Positions 11,803 to 23,544 of a DNA stretch of 64,000 nt are shown piece after piece. Within the stretch, counting starts at the first letter, position 1; every line of letters begins with the position of its first letter. A model generated the notes under the pieces. That model did not search any database. It was not told where the DNA came from and was given only the letters and a program-made list of their open reading frames with translations. A program made the translations under genes and the position numbers. Source of the stretch: Bimastos eiseni (Eukaryota > Annelida > Clitellata > Crassiclitellata > Lumbricidae); the NCBI GenBank assembly GCA_959347315.1, contig OY365819.1, positions 19,678,377 to 19,742,376 of the forward strand, in the 5' to 3' direction.

Positions 11803-12913
11803 CGCAGGAAGACGTGAAGCCTACGCTGTGGTAAGTACACCTTTCCTTGAAAAAACCACGTTGGCTCAATATTGTGATGAGACAAAAACCGGTTAAACTA
11901 AACCAGTTTGATTTGGCGGAAAAGAACACATGAATGGCAGCGCAGAATGCATTCTTATGAGGGCGTGAAATGATTTTGTTAATTGCTTGAGTTGCAACTG
12001 TCGTCCATAGTCTGGCTCGTTTAGGGAATCTTGTGTCGAATTATGAAGTGGGTTTTTCATTTAACTGTTCTGATCGTCAATTATCCCCACGTCCCAAAAT
12101 CAACGATCGTGCGTCGCGAGGCAACGCTACAAATCTATCACGTGGGCCGAGACGGATCGACATAAAATTGATCGAGTTTTTGCTGAATTGTCGACAGTTC
12201 ACTTTTGAACCTATACTATGCTTCGATTTAGAATTAGGCAACTCTTTCGATTGTATATTAATACATATATATCATTCACACTTAAATAACCGAACCTTAT
12301 CAACTGACGTATCCAGTATAAGATCCTCCTCGGAGTCTCCTCCTGGTCTCTGAATCTTGACAAGGCCATGATGCCATTCCCCAAAATATCTATTTGACTT
12401 TATAATATTATATGTAGCCTCTCTCTGCAACATCGACCCGCGATTTAATGTTAATAGTATAGTTCAACGATAGTCCCACAGATTAAGAGGCTAATTCGAT
12501 GCTCGTATTTGCCAACACTCGATGTCAAACATCATGATGCCATTATTCAATTGCATGGCAGTTCAAAGTTCAATTTCCAACGATATGTGTGCAGCGAGCT
12601 TAACCGATATTGACTTCCAATTAACTGCTGTGCCAATTTAATTGTTTTTCTTGGTTGCCTTGACCCTCTTTGATGTTTCTGCCGATTTAGCCGAATAATT
12701 AATTAAGATATTCAGAATCAAGAGTAAGGACAACGGAAATCAAATGATTCTGCTTTATAAATGCCAAAGGAAGGCAAATAATCACAAAAACATAAATGCG
12801 GGAAATATCAACTTGAAGCCATCTAATTTTCAATCATCCTTTACCAAAGATCTCAGCTGATACTTTATCTACAACTCCGCCACACTACATTAGACGCTGT
12901 TCGAGTTCTGATA
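11803..12913. other. Gene-empty stretch
   Basis: Nothing recognised; AT-rich from about 12240. Confidence 0.4.
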
Positions 12914-12990
12914 GTGCCAGTCCTAAGCCTTGATGAAGTAGGAGGGCGGCGCTAGTGATCTTTGTTATCACACAGCGTCGGTAAACTAGG
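12914..12990 (+). repeat. R1 repeat copy, subfamily 1
   Basis: GTGCCAGTCCTAAGCC followed by GGAGGGCGGCGCTAGTGATC and TTTGTTATCACACAGCGTCG: the full-length subfamily-1 form. Confidence 0.7.
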
Positions 12991-13624
12991 CCTACAGCTG
13001 CTACATTAGACAAACAGGAAGAAAGCTTCGCTCCGGACAATGATACTGATAACGATGCCTACGATGATGATGATGATGATGATGATGACAAATTGCAACA
13101 ACATCAACGCTAACAACGACAATCTCAAGTAGTAGTTGTCTGCCTCGCTTCGTTCGTGTGCGATTTAGCAATTGATCAATTATGTTCAATTTCGACGCGC
13201 GGCCTATAAGAAGCGTCGATGGAGCTGCAATTAGTTGCGATGATTGAAGTTCCGTCGCTAGGGGCACCAGGACCACACGCCGCCTGGCGGTCGGCGAGGA
13301 ACTGCCGCTAAATTCCGCAATTTGCCAGCGTTTGTGGACGCCGCCGAGTTCTCATGCTGGGCCAGTAGAGGCAATTTCGCACGATCGAATGAGTACGACA
13401 TAGGCACACGGACGGATGAGGGAACACAATGGTACAACGGTACGCACATAAAGACCTACACGGACGAGGGTCTCAGTTCGGTTGTGTGTTATTGCGCCTG
13501 GGAATAGTAGAAGCGACTATGGATAAGACGGACGTTTGGAGAGGAGGAGAATGGATGACGGTGAAGCAGAGGAGCACGCGCAGGCAGGTAGGCAGACACA
13601 CGGACTCAAGTGACTCTCGATCCG
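12991..13624. other. Gene-empty stretch
   Basis: Contains a (GAT)n run at 13060-13088. No domain is recognisable in the surrounding ORFs. Confidence 0.4.
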
Positions 13625-13862
13625 GAGGCAGTGTTAGAAGAGAGAAAGAGAGAGAGAGACAGATAGACAGACAGACAAACAGACAGAGACAGAGACATAG
13701 ACATAGGCAGAGACAGAGACAGAGACAGAGATAGAGACAGGCAGACAGAGAGCCAGACAGACAGAAAGAGAGAGAGAGTGAGAGACAGACAGACAGACAG
13801 AGATAGAGAGAGCGAGAGAGAGAGAGAGACAGTGAGAGAGAGAGAGAGATAGACAGACAGAA
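13625..13862 (+). repeat. Purine microsatellite (GA)n/(GACA)n
   Basis: Alternating GAGA and GACA runs, the reverse-strand counterpart of the CTCT/CTGT loci elsewhere. Confidence 0.95.
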
Positions 13863-13916
13863 GGGACGAGAAGGAGTAAGGCAGAGGATGTTGAGGGATA
13901 GAGTAGGAATGCGTAG

Positions 13917-14012
13917 CGCTACAGGCGTGCGAGAGAAAACAGACGAGAGACAACAATTTAAGAGTTTAATATTTATGAAACAAAGAGAGGGTATATATTG
14001 TCGCCATTAGAT
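13917..14012 (+). repeat. Dispersed repeat R2, copy 1
   Basis: CTACAGGCGTGCGAGAGAAA, then GAGACAACAATT and ATTGTCGCC. It matches 15130-15212 in the same orientation. Confidence 0.7.
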
Positions 14013-14140
14013 GGACCCGGATGGGGCGCCGGATAAAGCCGTAACCTATCACAGCACAGCAAGTGCCACGGTTCAGGATTCACAAAACTAACGGTTTTGT
14101 ATCTAACGGTTGATATAAACAACAATGCTTGCACTCTTAC

Positions 14141-14220
14141 AGCGCCAGTCACAAGTCTGGAAAATGAGGAGGGCGACGATAATTTTCTTTGTTATCACAC
14201 AATATCGTTTGGCTAAACTG
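14141..14220 (+). repeat. R1 repeat copy, subfamily 1
   Basis: AGCGCCAGTCACAAGTCTGG, GAGGAGGGCGACGATAAT and TTTGTTATCACACAAT, ending in TAAACTG. Confidence 0.7.
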
Positions 14221-14278
14221 TTATATTGCTATCTGCAAAGCAGTGCCTATACTAAGATAACACATAGCAAGTGCTACA

Positions 14279-14440
14279 CCTACAGCGCCTAGATTTCGGT
14301 TCCGTTTTTGAGTACTAGTTCATTTGTGCCAAGACAGCTGTGCAATTTATGGAGCGCCATGTCAGAGGTGTCCAAACTACGGCTCTATTGCAGATGTGCC
14401 AAATCTACGGTGCCAAGATTGTGGTGCCCTTTCTGATGTG
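14279..14440 (+). repeat. Degenerate minisatellite, left part
   Basis: Diverged tandem units near GTGCCATTTCTACGGTGCCAAGAT. The array resumes at about 14748-14860 on the other side of the MITE, so the MITE appears to have inserted into it. Confidence 0.55.
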
Positions 14441-14441
14441 C

Positions 14442-14718
14442 TATATATGTTACAAGCAATGTATGAAATCAAGGATTTTGTAAACTGTAAGTGTAAAATG
14501 TAAATTCGTAAAGCTATAATCCTTCACTAACCCTACACTAAAACTAACCATAACCCTGACCCTAACCCTGACCCTAATCCCGACCCTAACCCTGACCCTA
14601 ACCCTGACTCTAACCCTGACTCTAACCTTAATGGGTGATTTTACAAATTGCCTAAAATTTATGAAATCAGGCATTTTACAAAATCCCCTTTTCACACATT
14701 GCCTGTAACATATATATA
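14442..14718 (+). mobile_element. MITE T1 with telomere-like core, copy 1
   Basis: The ends are inverted: left TATATGTTACAAGCAATGT, right ACACATTGCCTGTAACATATA. Inside are matching AAGGATTTTGTAAA / ATTTTACAAAATCC blocks and, in the middle (about 14530-14630), a tandem array of CCCTAACCCTGA-type units, i.e. TTAGGG-like on the minus strand. There is no ORF. The same architecture recurs at 60098-61071. Confidence 0.65.
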
Positions 14719-14747
14719 TATATATAATATATATATATACATACAAT

Positions 14748-14860
14748 GTACGGTGCCTAGATATCGGTGTCATTTTTGAGTGCCATTTCCACGGCTATGG
14801 CGTCATTTACATTGTGCTGTATCTGCATAGCATGGACTTCATGCTATGGAGTTCTAGGGA
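14748..14860 (+). repeat. Degenerate minisatellite, right part
   Basis: Continuation of the array at 14279-14440 (CGGTGCCTAGATATCGGTG, TGAGTGCCATTTCCACGG). Confidence 0.5.
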
Positions 14861-15129
14861 GCGTCGCACTGAATGTGTCTTATCTGCGGTGACGATGCTA
14901 GGATCCGATGCGATTGTGATTCAACGGATGAGGCTGGCTAATAAGATCGGTGCTGACTGGAGATACAATCAATATAATCAACTGCTCATGTTTACCGATT
15001 GACTACAGAACTGGACGGCGAATGTCGCTTCGTCCTCTTCTGCCTTTCGCCAGCTTTGCGTGAGTTATTTTCTTTCCGTGAAATGGTTTCTTTCTGTAAA
15101 TCATGTGCCGAATGTTTAGTTCATCATGA

Positions 15130-15212
15130 GCTACAGGCGTGCGAGAGAAAGCAGGCGAGAGACAACAATTAAGGAGTATATAAAGCAATTATAAATTGTC
15201 GCCGTTAGAAGA
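15130..15212 (+). repeat. Dispersed repeat R2, copy 2
   Basis: Second copy of the repeat at 13917-14012, with a few substitutions and small gaps. Confidence 0.7.
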
Positions 15213-15906
15213 ATAATCCGATACGTGAATGTATACTTTCTTGGAATCGTATTTGCGTATGAATTGTGTCTGGAACTACTATGAATTCGATATCTGCGAA
15301 TGCGAGTTTTTTTCATTTCGGACCCTCTAACTTCATCGTGCGACTTGATCCTTGAAATTTACATTCATCACTCTTGTGTTATATACCCGGACAATTTTCA
15401 ACTTATATAGGCTATTTATATCTGTGAATTCTATTGAAGTCTTTGAGGTTATTTGAAGCCTTTGCAGTTCTGTCCCTAGATTCATTCTCAATTCTCGAGA
15501 ATGAACGAGAGAGAAGAGGAATTGAGAAAAGCAAATCGGTCACAGTTTGAGCCGTGGAATCACTAGTAACAATTAGACATTGATGGAATCAGAGCGCTCC
15601 CCTGGGGAAAGGAAGACGCACTGAACTTCAACCGCTGCGTAAGCCTCTGTTATTTGGAAGATAGACAGCAATATATTACATCTCCTTAAATTGTTTCTAA
15701 CACTCTTTCGCTCTCTGACTCTGTCTCTCTTATTCTCTCTTTCTCTAATTATTATGCTAGACTATAATTTTGTTGCTCCCACTCATGTACACGTATCCTT
15801 CGATACGTAGACCTCTTCCACTCTCTTAGGTACTCTCTTCATATCTGTCATTCTCGTTCTTCACTCTTTCTCCATAATCTTCTGTCCTTCTCCTCCCTGT
15901 CTACAT
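15213..15906. other. Gene-empty stretch
   Basis: A short palindrome surrounds ATTCTCGAGAAT near 15495. CT-rich from 15700. No gene. Confidence 0.4.
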
Positions 15907-16985
15907 GTGTCTATGTCTTTCTCCCTCCTTCTCTCTCTCTCTCTCTGTAAATGTCTGTGTATTTCCTTCTCTTTTTCTTACTCTCAAAGACTCCTTGTCA
16001 AAGAAAAGCAGAGCATCCAGAAGGTTGCTCGGCCCCTCACTCGTTGTTCTGTCAATGCCAAAATGATCCCTCGACCTGAGAAACTGTCCCTGTTCCTGTC
16101 TCTACCTCTGCCTGTCTCTGCCTCTGTCTCTATCTCTGCCTGTCTCTGCCTCTGTCTCTGCTTCTACCTCTACCTGTCTCTGCCTCTGCCTCTGCCTCTC
16201 TCTGTCTCTTGCACAGCGTGGCTTCACCACGGACCACCACCCTGTGATGTCCTAGCCTACTCAATATCTACAAATATCCACCGGATTTCCTTCAGCGTAG
16301 GTATCATAGTAGTCGTCAAGTCCTGTCATCCCTTCCCCTCCCACTCAGTAGATCCGGGTCTAATGACAGGACCTGGCTTCTCAGATGACGACGACTCCAT
16401 CGCAGGCACTCCCCGGAGCAGAACGCACTACGACAGGCCCTTCACGGCGGATATATCGGTCATTGCTCTGAGGATCCCAAGCATTCGTTTCCTTTTCCTT
16501 TCGCATCGCTGACCACACAACAGTAATCCTCGATGGTACCAACTAGGAAGGAATACACATTCCGTCCTTCCATCTTCCGCTCTCTGACTCTCTGCCTCCG
16601 TCTGTCACTCTGTCTGGCTCTCTATATCTCTGGCGCTCTGTCTCTTCTGTATGCGCCTGTCCGTCGGTCTCTGTATTCATGCATGTCTCTGTCTCTGTCT
16701 CTGTGTCTCTGTTTCTGTTTCTGTCTTTGCCTCTTTCTGTCTGTTTCTATCTCGGTCACTATCTCTCTTTGTCTCTTTCTGTTACTGTCTGTTTCCCTCT
16801 CTCTCTCTGTAGCTCTGCCTCTCTCTCTCTGCCTCTTTGTGTGTCTCTCTCTGTCTCTTTCTGTCTCTCCGTCTCTTTCCATCCCTCTCTGTATCTCTGT
16901 CTGTCTCTGTCTCTGTTTCTATATCCCTCTGCCTGTCTCTCTCTCTCTGTCTCTTTGTCTCTCCCTCCCGCCTCACTCACTCCCT
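15907..16985 (+). repeat. CT/CTGT-rich microsatellite cluster
   Basis: Three pyrimidine blocks (15910-15950, 16085-16215, 16570-16975) separated by ordinary sequence. The long SLSLCLCL ORFs are artefacts. Confidence 0.85.
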
Positions 16986-17734
16986 CGTACTATGACACCC
17001 GCCCCTTCCTGGACTCGCGTCGCGTCCATGCATGATGGATAGGCGGGAGCTGTTAGTCCACGGAGCATAAAGATTCGCGTCGGTGCTAATGAAATGACAT
17101 GCTTCGTCGGCGACCTCTTAATCTCGCGACCCGTTACAACCGACTCCACTCCTGGAGTAGGCATTCCGTCGCTCCTACAATTGCCGCGATTCTTCTGTAT
17201 CGTTTCGTCGGACGCAATCTCGACCACTCCATAGTATTCGGAGGTCTGTTCCACCACCTCCTCCTCCTCATCCCGCTGCATATCCGTTAAACCCGGTCTC
17301 TTCCCTCGATCCCAATCGTCGGTGGAATGTCGGTAGAGCGGAAAATCGCAACGCATCGAGTACGTTGTTGTTGTTGTTGTACAGAGTTAAGAGTTTCACG
17401 CAGTTCTTCGTTAAACGCAGGTAGGAAAGGAAGAGACGATTGAGTGATAGACGCCATTACGTCTGGCTGAGTATGATTGAGGTTAAAGTGGCAATGACCA
17501 GTTAGCACAGTGGTGGCGCTATAGTGCAGGACAAGCCAGGATTAATACCCTGGAAAAAGCTTTTCCTCTGATCGTGGCCCTGCTACAAGGTAGCCATAAT
17601 TTTTGACCTGTCGAGAATTTTATTCGCTCTCCGCCTCTCTGCTCTCTCATAGTTGCTTGTTTGACTGCTCTAAAACTGCATGATTTAGGAACCATCAGAG
17701 AGAGCATGCTTTCGTCATATTATATTCGTTGAGT
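16986..17734. other. Gene-empty stretch
   Basis: A short (GTT)n run lies near 17366-17381. Nothing else recognised. Confidence 0.4.
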
Positions 17735-17892
17735 ATCTGTTCAAGCGGGGTGTCACTCAATAATATTAAGTGGCACTCACTAAAATTCGGGGTAACCTAT
17801 TCAAATGGGGTGGCAGCTACTACAACGGTGTGGCATATATTCAAACGGGGTAACAACTATTCAAATGGGGTGACACAATTCAAATGGGCTCA
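17735..17892 (+). repeat. Degenerate minisatellite, about six units
   Basis: Units near TATTCAAATGGGGTGACA of uneven length (about 20-30 bp). Confidence 0.7.
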
Positions 17893-18420
17893 AAGATTAA
17901 CATGGTCGAGACAACGCGGTCCCTATAACGAACCATGTACGTTTACTTTAATTTATTAGTAAAACAGTTTCAACGAATACAACTCTAACGCTCCTTGAAC
18001 ATTAAGTGAGCAGATTGTTGACTCACCCAGAGTGACACTCTTACCCTCACCAAGTGTGTTTGGCGGCAAAGATATTGAGTTCCTGATGCGAGCCATGATT
18101 TCTTTAGCAATGATAGACCAACCATACCTTACCTCCCTTACCGTGTGCGATTTAGCTCTTCCTTCAAGACTGTCGACAGACATGCGCACTGCGCTCTTCA
18201 ACCGCACCACGACCACTGGCCGCCAATCAATGATCAGATTCGCCGATACAGCAGCCGTATGCTAGTAGAGGCAATGCCTGCAAAAGAAACTGTCGCAAGA
18301 CTGCAGTTCAAACGAGAGTCGATAGACGTCGTCGCTATGGCAAGATGTACGGCCACACGGCGTAGTCTTTGCATGGGACCCGATGTGACCAGAAGCTCCT
18401 TCGCTCTGCCACCTCAATAA

Positions 18421-18738
18421 CCAACAGTAGCCAGAAAGGGTCGTTTGTATTCGTCCAACGAACTAGCGGACGGACGGACGGACAGACGGTTGCCCTCGGC
18501 CAGATATAAGACCGACGATTATGGCCCGCTGGCCTCAGACTTCGGCGCCACTTGCTCGAACGGGTCCGTGGCAATTTCGCTTTTATCAGACGAGGATCAG
18601 GATTTGTCGATTGAAGGAATTGTCAGCTTTGGCCGGAAGAGGAGCAGGAGGAGGAGCGTCTGTTTGACGGAGGAGGAGGAGGAGGCACTCCTGACGGTGC
18701 TCTGCCACCCAGAAGGATCTCGCTGTTCAGGAGATTGG
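18421..18738 (+). CDS. Orphan exon-like ORF, unknown product
   Basis: Open from just after a stop at 18418 to a consensus splice donor (GG|GTGAGT, intron would begin at 18739). The reading frame has an acidic stretch (LSDEDQDLSIEG), then a basic dibasic-rich segment FGRKRSRRRS and a run of five glutamates. No start codon, partner exon or known domain is visible. An FGRKR string could be an amidation/cleavage site of a peptide precursor, but this is speculation. The chance that it is just an open frame ending at a random GTGAGT is high. Confidence 0.15.
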
Positions 18739-18747
18739 GTGAGTTAA

Positions 18748-19994
18748 ATCAAGGAGCGGTACATGTAGCTTATGATCGGTGTTTGAACTGTGTCACTCAG
18801 CGTTTAGTGGGGAGAGAGAGAATATTTGAATTACATGCTGGTGCGCACAGCAGGTTAAATTAGATGTATAACGTAATGAGTGTATTGCTCGGCTCCCGAC
18901 ATTTTCCTGTAATAACTTGTCACCACTCGTTCCTACTATGTCATCATACTTTTGTCTGTCAATTTGAAATTAAAAGAAAATTATATTTATCATTATCCTT
19001 ATTATTATTATTTATTATTATTATTACTATTATTATTATTATTACTATTACTATTATAAACTAATACTAATTCTACTACTACTTCGCCCTACTGACTCTA
19101 CTGCTAATTCCACTGCCACTACCACTACTAGAGTTGAGTTACCCTTTTACTCAACATTGTCGTTGCTAAGTTAGGATTGCAGCCGCCGCTATGACTTGTG
19201 CTGAAGACCGTGTATACAAGCGCGTGAAATTATTGTAGGCCTATACAAAGTGATTTTCCATCGTAACTGTCAGGGTTAATTCTCTCACTTTTACAGACTG
19301 GCTATACAGGCTACTTACTCTCCTATAGCGCACTTTCTGCTTCTTTGACTTCTCAGGCTCTATAAGTGGATGTGACTTTTAGTGAGACTTCTCTTGATCG
19401 GTGTCTTGTGCATCATGATGATGGCGCTATACAAATAGCTTAAATCAATTAAATCTGACAAGTGAAGAGATTGTCACGAATCTCAACCAACGCAGCGCAC
19501 GCATGAGTCAAAGAACAGGAAACCGCAGAGTAAGACCATGGATAGACAGCAGCAACGGAGAAGCCCAAGGAAAAGGACGGACGAGATGTGAGAAGGGCTC
19601 CGCCAGGTTTGACAAATGACCGAACGAAGACAATTTATTCGTACTCATCGTCACCAGATGACTGGCATTCGGAACAGCTCTAAAGATGACTGAACCTTTT
19701 GATGCCATTAAATGTTTTACTGCTGGCCTTATATTTGACCCAGTTAATGCTTATATACAATAGTAATGGCCATATTTCATGACCCGACGTCTATTGACGA
19801 CTGGAGACGCATGACCTTTTTTCGGTCTAAAGATACAATGCAAATGAACACAATAAAAATAATTTTTTAACTGCTGTCCTTCCAAAGTTCAAGCGTTCTC
19901 ACCACATCGCACCACGGAACACAGGCATAGCCGAGCGATTGTGGTCGAGGGACTCAATCATCAATGTTCCTACAAAGTATGTACTCACCAAGGA
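18748..19994. other. Gene-empty stretch with (ATT)n and a LINE-type tail
   Basis: A (TTA)n run occupies about 18985-19075. At 19410-19440 there is a GATGGCGCTATACAAAT tail of the type ending several LINE copies in the window. No gene. Confidence 0.4.
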
Positions 19995-20851
19995 CAAAAG
20001 TTAGAGTTCCGGACATTTCCCCCCCTGACATTTCCCCCCGGACATCTCCCCCCGGACATCTCCCCCCAGACATCTCGCCCCGGACATCTCCCCCCGGACA
20101 TTTCCCCCCCGTAGGACAATTCCCCCCGGATTTTTCCCTCTGTGATCAAGAAATGGGTGTGATGTTAAAACACAACGAGCAACCTTAATTCAACGTGTCT
20201 CACTTTGATGCTTAAGGCAAATTTTGAATCAAAAATAAATAGGAGAATAGTTGATCATAGAGGCGTGTACTGCTTAATTAATTTATAGTTAACTGGTGAA
20301 CAATCAACAACATCACTCAATCAAATGTGTCTCACTTTGATGCTTTAGGTAAATATTTAACAAAGTTTCTATTTTGATCTGACTGTTGCTATATAATCTG
20401 TCATTACTCTGTAAGATAAATAATTATTAGACGAGAAATACGAAGAGTTGGAGGTGGAAACTAGCTTGCGTACGTGAAAAGAACAAAGTTGCATTAAACG
20501 GCTATTTTTATGCTAAACAAACAAATTAACAAATTACGCCGTTAGCCTAGTTATGAGTCGGAGAGGTGCAGGGACAGCTTTAAGTGAATGTAAAGCAAAG
20601 GTGAAATACGAAGATCTTTCGGCCGTTAGTTTGATTCCTTTTAACTCAAAAAGATAGTTTAAATTAAAATAAATGTTCATTCTTTTTGCTGTCTAAATTT
20701 ATTTGCACTATTAAAATAGTTTAGCTGGGTCACAGAGGGGAAAATCCGGGGGAATTGTCCTACGGGGGAAAATGTCCAGAGGGGAGATGTCGGGGGGAGA
20801 TGTCCGGGGGGGAATGTCCGGGGGGAAATGCCATAGACCCCAAAAGTTAGA
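19995..20851. mobile_element. Foldback-type element with minisatellite inverted arms
   Basis: Two inverted arms (left about 20011-20145, right about 20730-20833) are built from tandem 14-bp units close to GGACATCTCCCCCC, about seven on the left and five on the right. The inner part of each arm is a non-repeated match: GTAGGACAATTCCCCCCGGA and CCTCTGTGA on the left, their complement on the right. The 11-bp sequence CAAAAGTTAGA flanks both sides directly (19995-20005, 20841-20851) and looks like a target duplication. The ~580-bp core has no ORF and contains an internal direct repeat (GTGTCTCACTTTGATGCTT at about 20197 and 20325). Confidence 0.75.
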
Positions 20852-20899
20852 CTATTGACTAGACATTTCCATCGGCCTCTGACCCTTTAAAGGCGTTTC

Positions 20900-20968
20900 T
20901 TTTTCCTCGTGCTGAGAGCACCTCTGATTAGTCATTCTGTGAGAGGCGCCATATAAATCTGTATTACA
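20900..20968 (+). repeat. LINE-type 3' tail
   Basis: GAGAGGCGCCATATAAAT preceded by GCACCTCTGATTAG, the terminal motif found at the ends of several LINE relics here. Confidence 0.45.
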
Positions 20969-21086
20969 AGCCGGCCTCTCACGCCAATTGTCTACCGCCT
21001 ACAAATCAGAAGGCGCCACGGTCATATAAGTATCTAGTACAAATGCCAAAGAATTTGTTAAACTCCGTCGCTGCAAGAACTCAGGC

Positions 21087-21162
21087 AGTGCCAGTCCCAA
21101 GCCTGGATAAAGGAGGAGAGCGACGATAATGATCTCTGTTATCACACTGCGTCGTTAAACTG
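21087..21162 (+). repeat. R1 repeat copy, subfamily 1
   Basis: GTGCCAGTCCCAAGCCTGGA, GAGAGCGACGATAATGATC, GTTATCACACTGCGTCG, TTAAACTGC. Confidence 0.75.
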
Positions 21163-21479
21163 CAACCACCACAACCAAAGGATTTTATTGACCACTGACA
21201 ATCAAGTTACAACCCAAAGACACATAATCGATTGATTGTCAGGGAGCAACAGGGAGGGAAAAACCCTATGGTCCCGAGGTCCCGCTATAGCAGGACACCC
21301 TTTCGTGATAAAGTAATAGAGTTGGTGGTGATAATGCAATAATGTAAGTAAGCTGTAATCTTAATTGGTTAACTAACAGTTCAAAACAAGCATTTTGAGT
21401 GCTAACACATGTCACACGGTAAAAAAAACACAGCATCATTGGTAGCTCTTGTAGATAAGTACTAGGTTTGGCTTTAAAT

Positions 21480-22650
21480 CAAGATATATTAGGTATTTTC
21501 CTTATCTCATGCGAAACTCCGCTCCATGCTGCTGGTTCAGTGAAAATGATTGAAAATGTGCGAATGTTGGTTCTGGAATACAAAGGTCTATAATTGTTTG
21601 CATTTCGGAGACTGTGTGAGTTAAGTTCAGACACAATCGTAAAACTATAATCAATGTATCGTGGTAGCAAATAGTCATGGCGCTTATACATAGATTCATC
21701 CAATTGGAGTTGGTTTATTTGCTCAGGGATGGGTATTCGCAAATAGGAGCCAATGCTAAGCGAGGAAAGATGCTTGGGAGTACTATAAATGATATGGAAG
21801 ACTCTGTTCTGGAGAAGAACTCCTTCGCTGTTTGGATTTTGCCAGTGCCAGTCCCACGCCTGGAGAAAGCAGGAGGGCGACATCAAGTCATCTTCGACAT
21901 GGAACGGTGTCGTTAAAAATCAACTCTCCACCCAATTCCGCTGTTTAGATTTTGACAGTGCCAGTCCCAAACCTGGAGCAAGAAGGAGGGCTACACCAAA
22001 TCATCTTCGATATGGAACGGTGTCGTTACAAAAATCAACTCCCGACCCTATTCTGGAGAAGCTGAAGACGTCTAAGACGACAAGGATAATTAGACGCACA
22101 TATCCCATTGCAACAGGTGAGCTAAGGGTGGATCAGAGAGTAGTAAAGATTGACGCACAGGTTTCGTGGTAGTAAGTAAGCGATACGTGACAGTATGCCC
22201 ACAATTTTTCCACCTTTGATGCTATTTTATCAATATGGTTGTTACAGGTAAGTGACTGATCAACGAAGACATATATAGAAATTTAGTGGAGACAATTTTT
22301 GGTATGGGAGTATTATTTAGCATTAGTGGTTCTTCAAAGACAGATGGTTGTTTACGGTGTGTTGCCAAAAGGATGTAAGTAGTCTAAGCAGCGTTGAATG
22401 AGAGTTTATTGGCAATGAACCAGTGCTATGTTCAACAGAGATATTAAGCTGGCGTAGGAGGCTGTAGAAGCAATGATATTGGTGTCGTCTGTAAGCAATA
22501 GGAAGTGCAGGAGTTTGGAGGCGTAAGGTAAGTCATTGATAAATATCAGGAAAAGGAGAGGGCCTAAAATTGAACCCTGCGGTACTCCATGCTTAATGCA
22601 CATGGTCTTGGAGATATGACCATTACGCCATACAGATTCTGATATGTAGT
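21480..22650 (-). pseudogene. Non-LTR retrotransposon relic (reverse transcriptase)
   Basis: On the minus strand, 22603-22406 encodes a reverse-transcriptase core, GVPQGSILGPLLF..INDLP, with LTDDTN where the catalytic YADDT/FADDT box is expected. About 22430-22230 continues with WFIANKLSFN and IPKIVSTKFL, the usual region after the catalytic box, but broken by stops. From about 21790 to 21480 the C-terminal end is recognisable (LPRYIDYSF, then RTNIRTFSI and AAWSGVSHEIRKIP). Order and strand agree, so this is one degraded element of the Jockey/CR1/L2-like group. A tandem pair of R1 repeats interrupts it at 21826-22050. It is inactive, with several stops and frame changes and no ORF1 or endonuclease seen. 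Confidence 0.8.
21826..22050 (+). repeat. Tandem duplication of R1 repeat, subfamily 2
   Basis: Two ~113-bp copies, each beginning CGCTGTTT.GATTTTG and carrying GTGCCAGTCCCA.., GGAGGGC.ACA and ATGGAACGGTGTCGTTA. This 3' half (CAAGTCATCTTCGACATGG) differs from subfamily 1. The pair lies inside the LINE relic. Confidence 0.75.
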
Positions 22651-22983
22651 ATTATACTACACAGAAGACAGAGGATCCTTTGTTTCTGTACTGGCACATA
22701 AGTATCTGCCGTTACTAGGCATTACTGCAAAGAGTCATCTATACACATGTCCTTCGTTTGTTTATCTTAGCACATTCGCCTAAATCCGCGGTCGTCCTAC
22801 GCCCGTAAAACGCCTGCGCTGCTGTATACTACCAGGCCAGCAAAGAGCAGGTTGTAGGCATTTTAAATGTCAAGGAACAGTGTGGGCGCTCGCTGAAAGA
22901 AAAAGCTTAAAAATACGGTGTCGTATGTCTGTCAATCAGTCCACTTAATGTGCGCCTTCATATGGACAGTACTCCTTGTGAGA

Positions 22984-23165
22984 AAGTGTACTGGTTAGCG
23001 TTCTAGACTGTCCATCGAGAAACCGGGTTCATATCCACGCCAGGGCAGACCAGACAATCGAGATATCTGCCGCACCCGCACCCCTATCCAACTCAGCTGT
23101 ATACAATGAGTAGACTGACCGTACTCTGTCGTTCGTAAGATGAGACGGCGAGGAAGACGACTGGT
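22984..23165 (+). mobile_element. tRNA-like SINE, unassigned family
   Basis: The head TACTGGTTAGCGTTCTAGAC (A-box-like) and GAAACCGGGTTCATATCC (B-box-like) resembles a diverged tRNA. An unrelated body follows. No second full copy in the window. Confidence 0.4.
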
Positions 23166-23544
23166 AATATGCCGAGGCAAAGAAACGTGGTCGACACCAA
23201 GTCATATCCATGCATGACTGCCTCAGGACTAGCGTGAGTGTCTACTAAACCTCTTCTTCCTGTCTCTCCGCCATAGTCTGTACAAATCTAAGTCGTTTTG
23301 AGATTCGTTTCCATCGAGTCCTTTCCATGTACACTGAACATGCGCTGATAAAATTTCCATGTTCCTTACTTAGATGGAATCCGTTAGCGCTTTACGTCGG
23401 TCCCACAGAAGCATTTATGGGTCAGTGGTGCTACTCTTGTGGTTCATGCCATCAGGGTACTGGCCATGCAATTGCAATGCAGCTATTCGAGCGTCCCTGC
23501 ATAGGTATTTTGAAAGGACGCTATAAAATGTTAATGCTAATTGG

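Noticed and set aside
11342..11929. 195-residue minus ORF (THIHTYIH) and overlapping plus ORFs (YVCM)
   Set aside because: Produced by the (TATG)n array on both strands.
14530..14635. Ancient telomere fusion site
   Set aside because: The array lies inside inverted-repeat ends shared with 60098-61071, so mobile-element origin explains it better.
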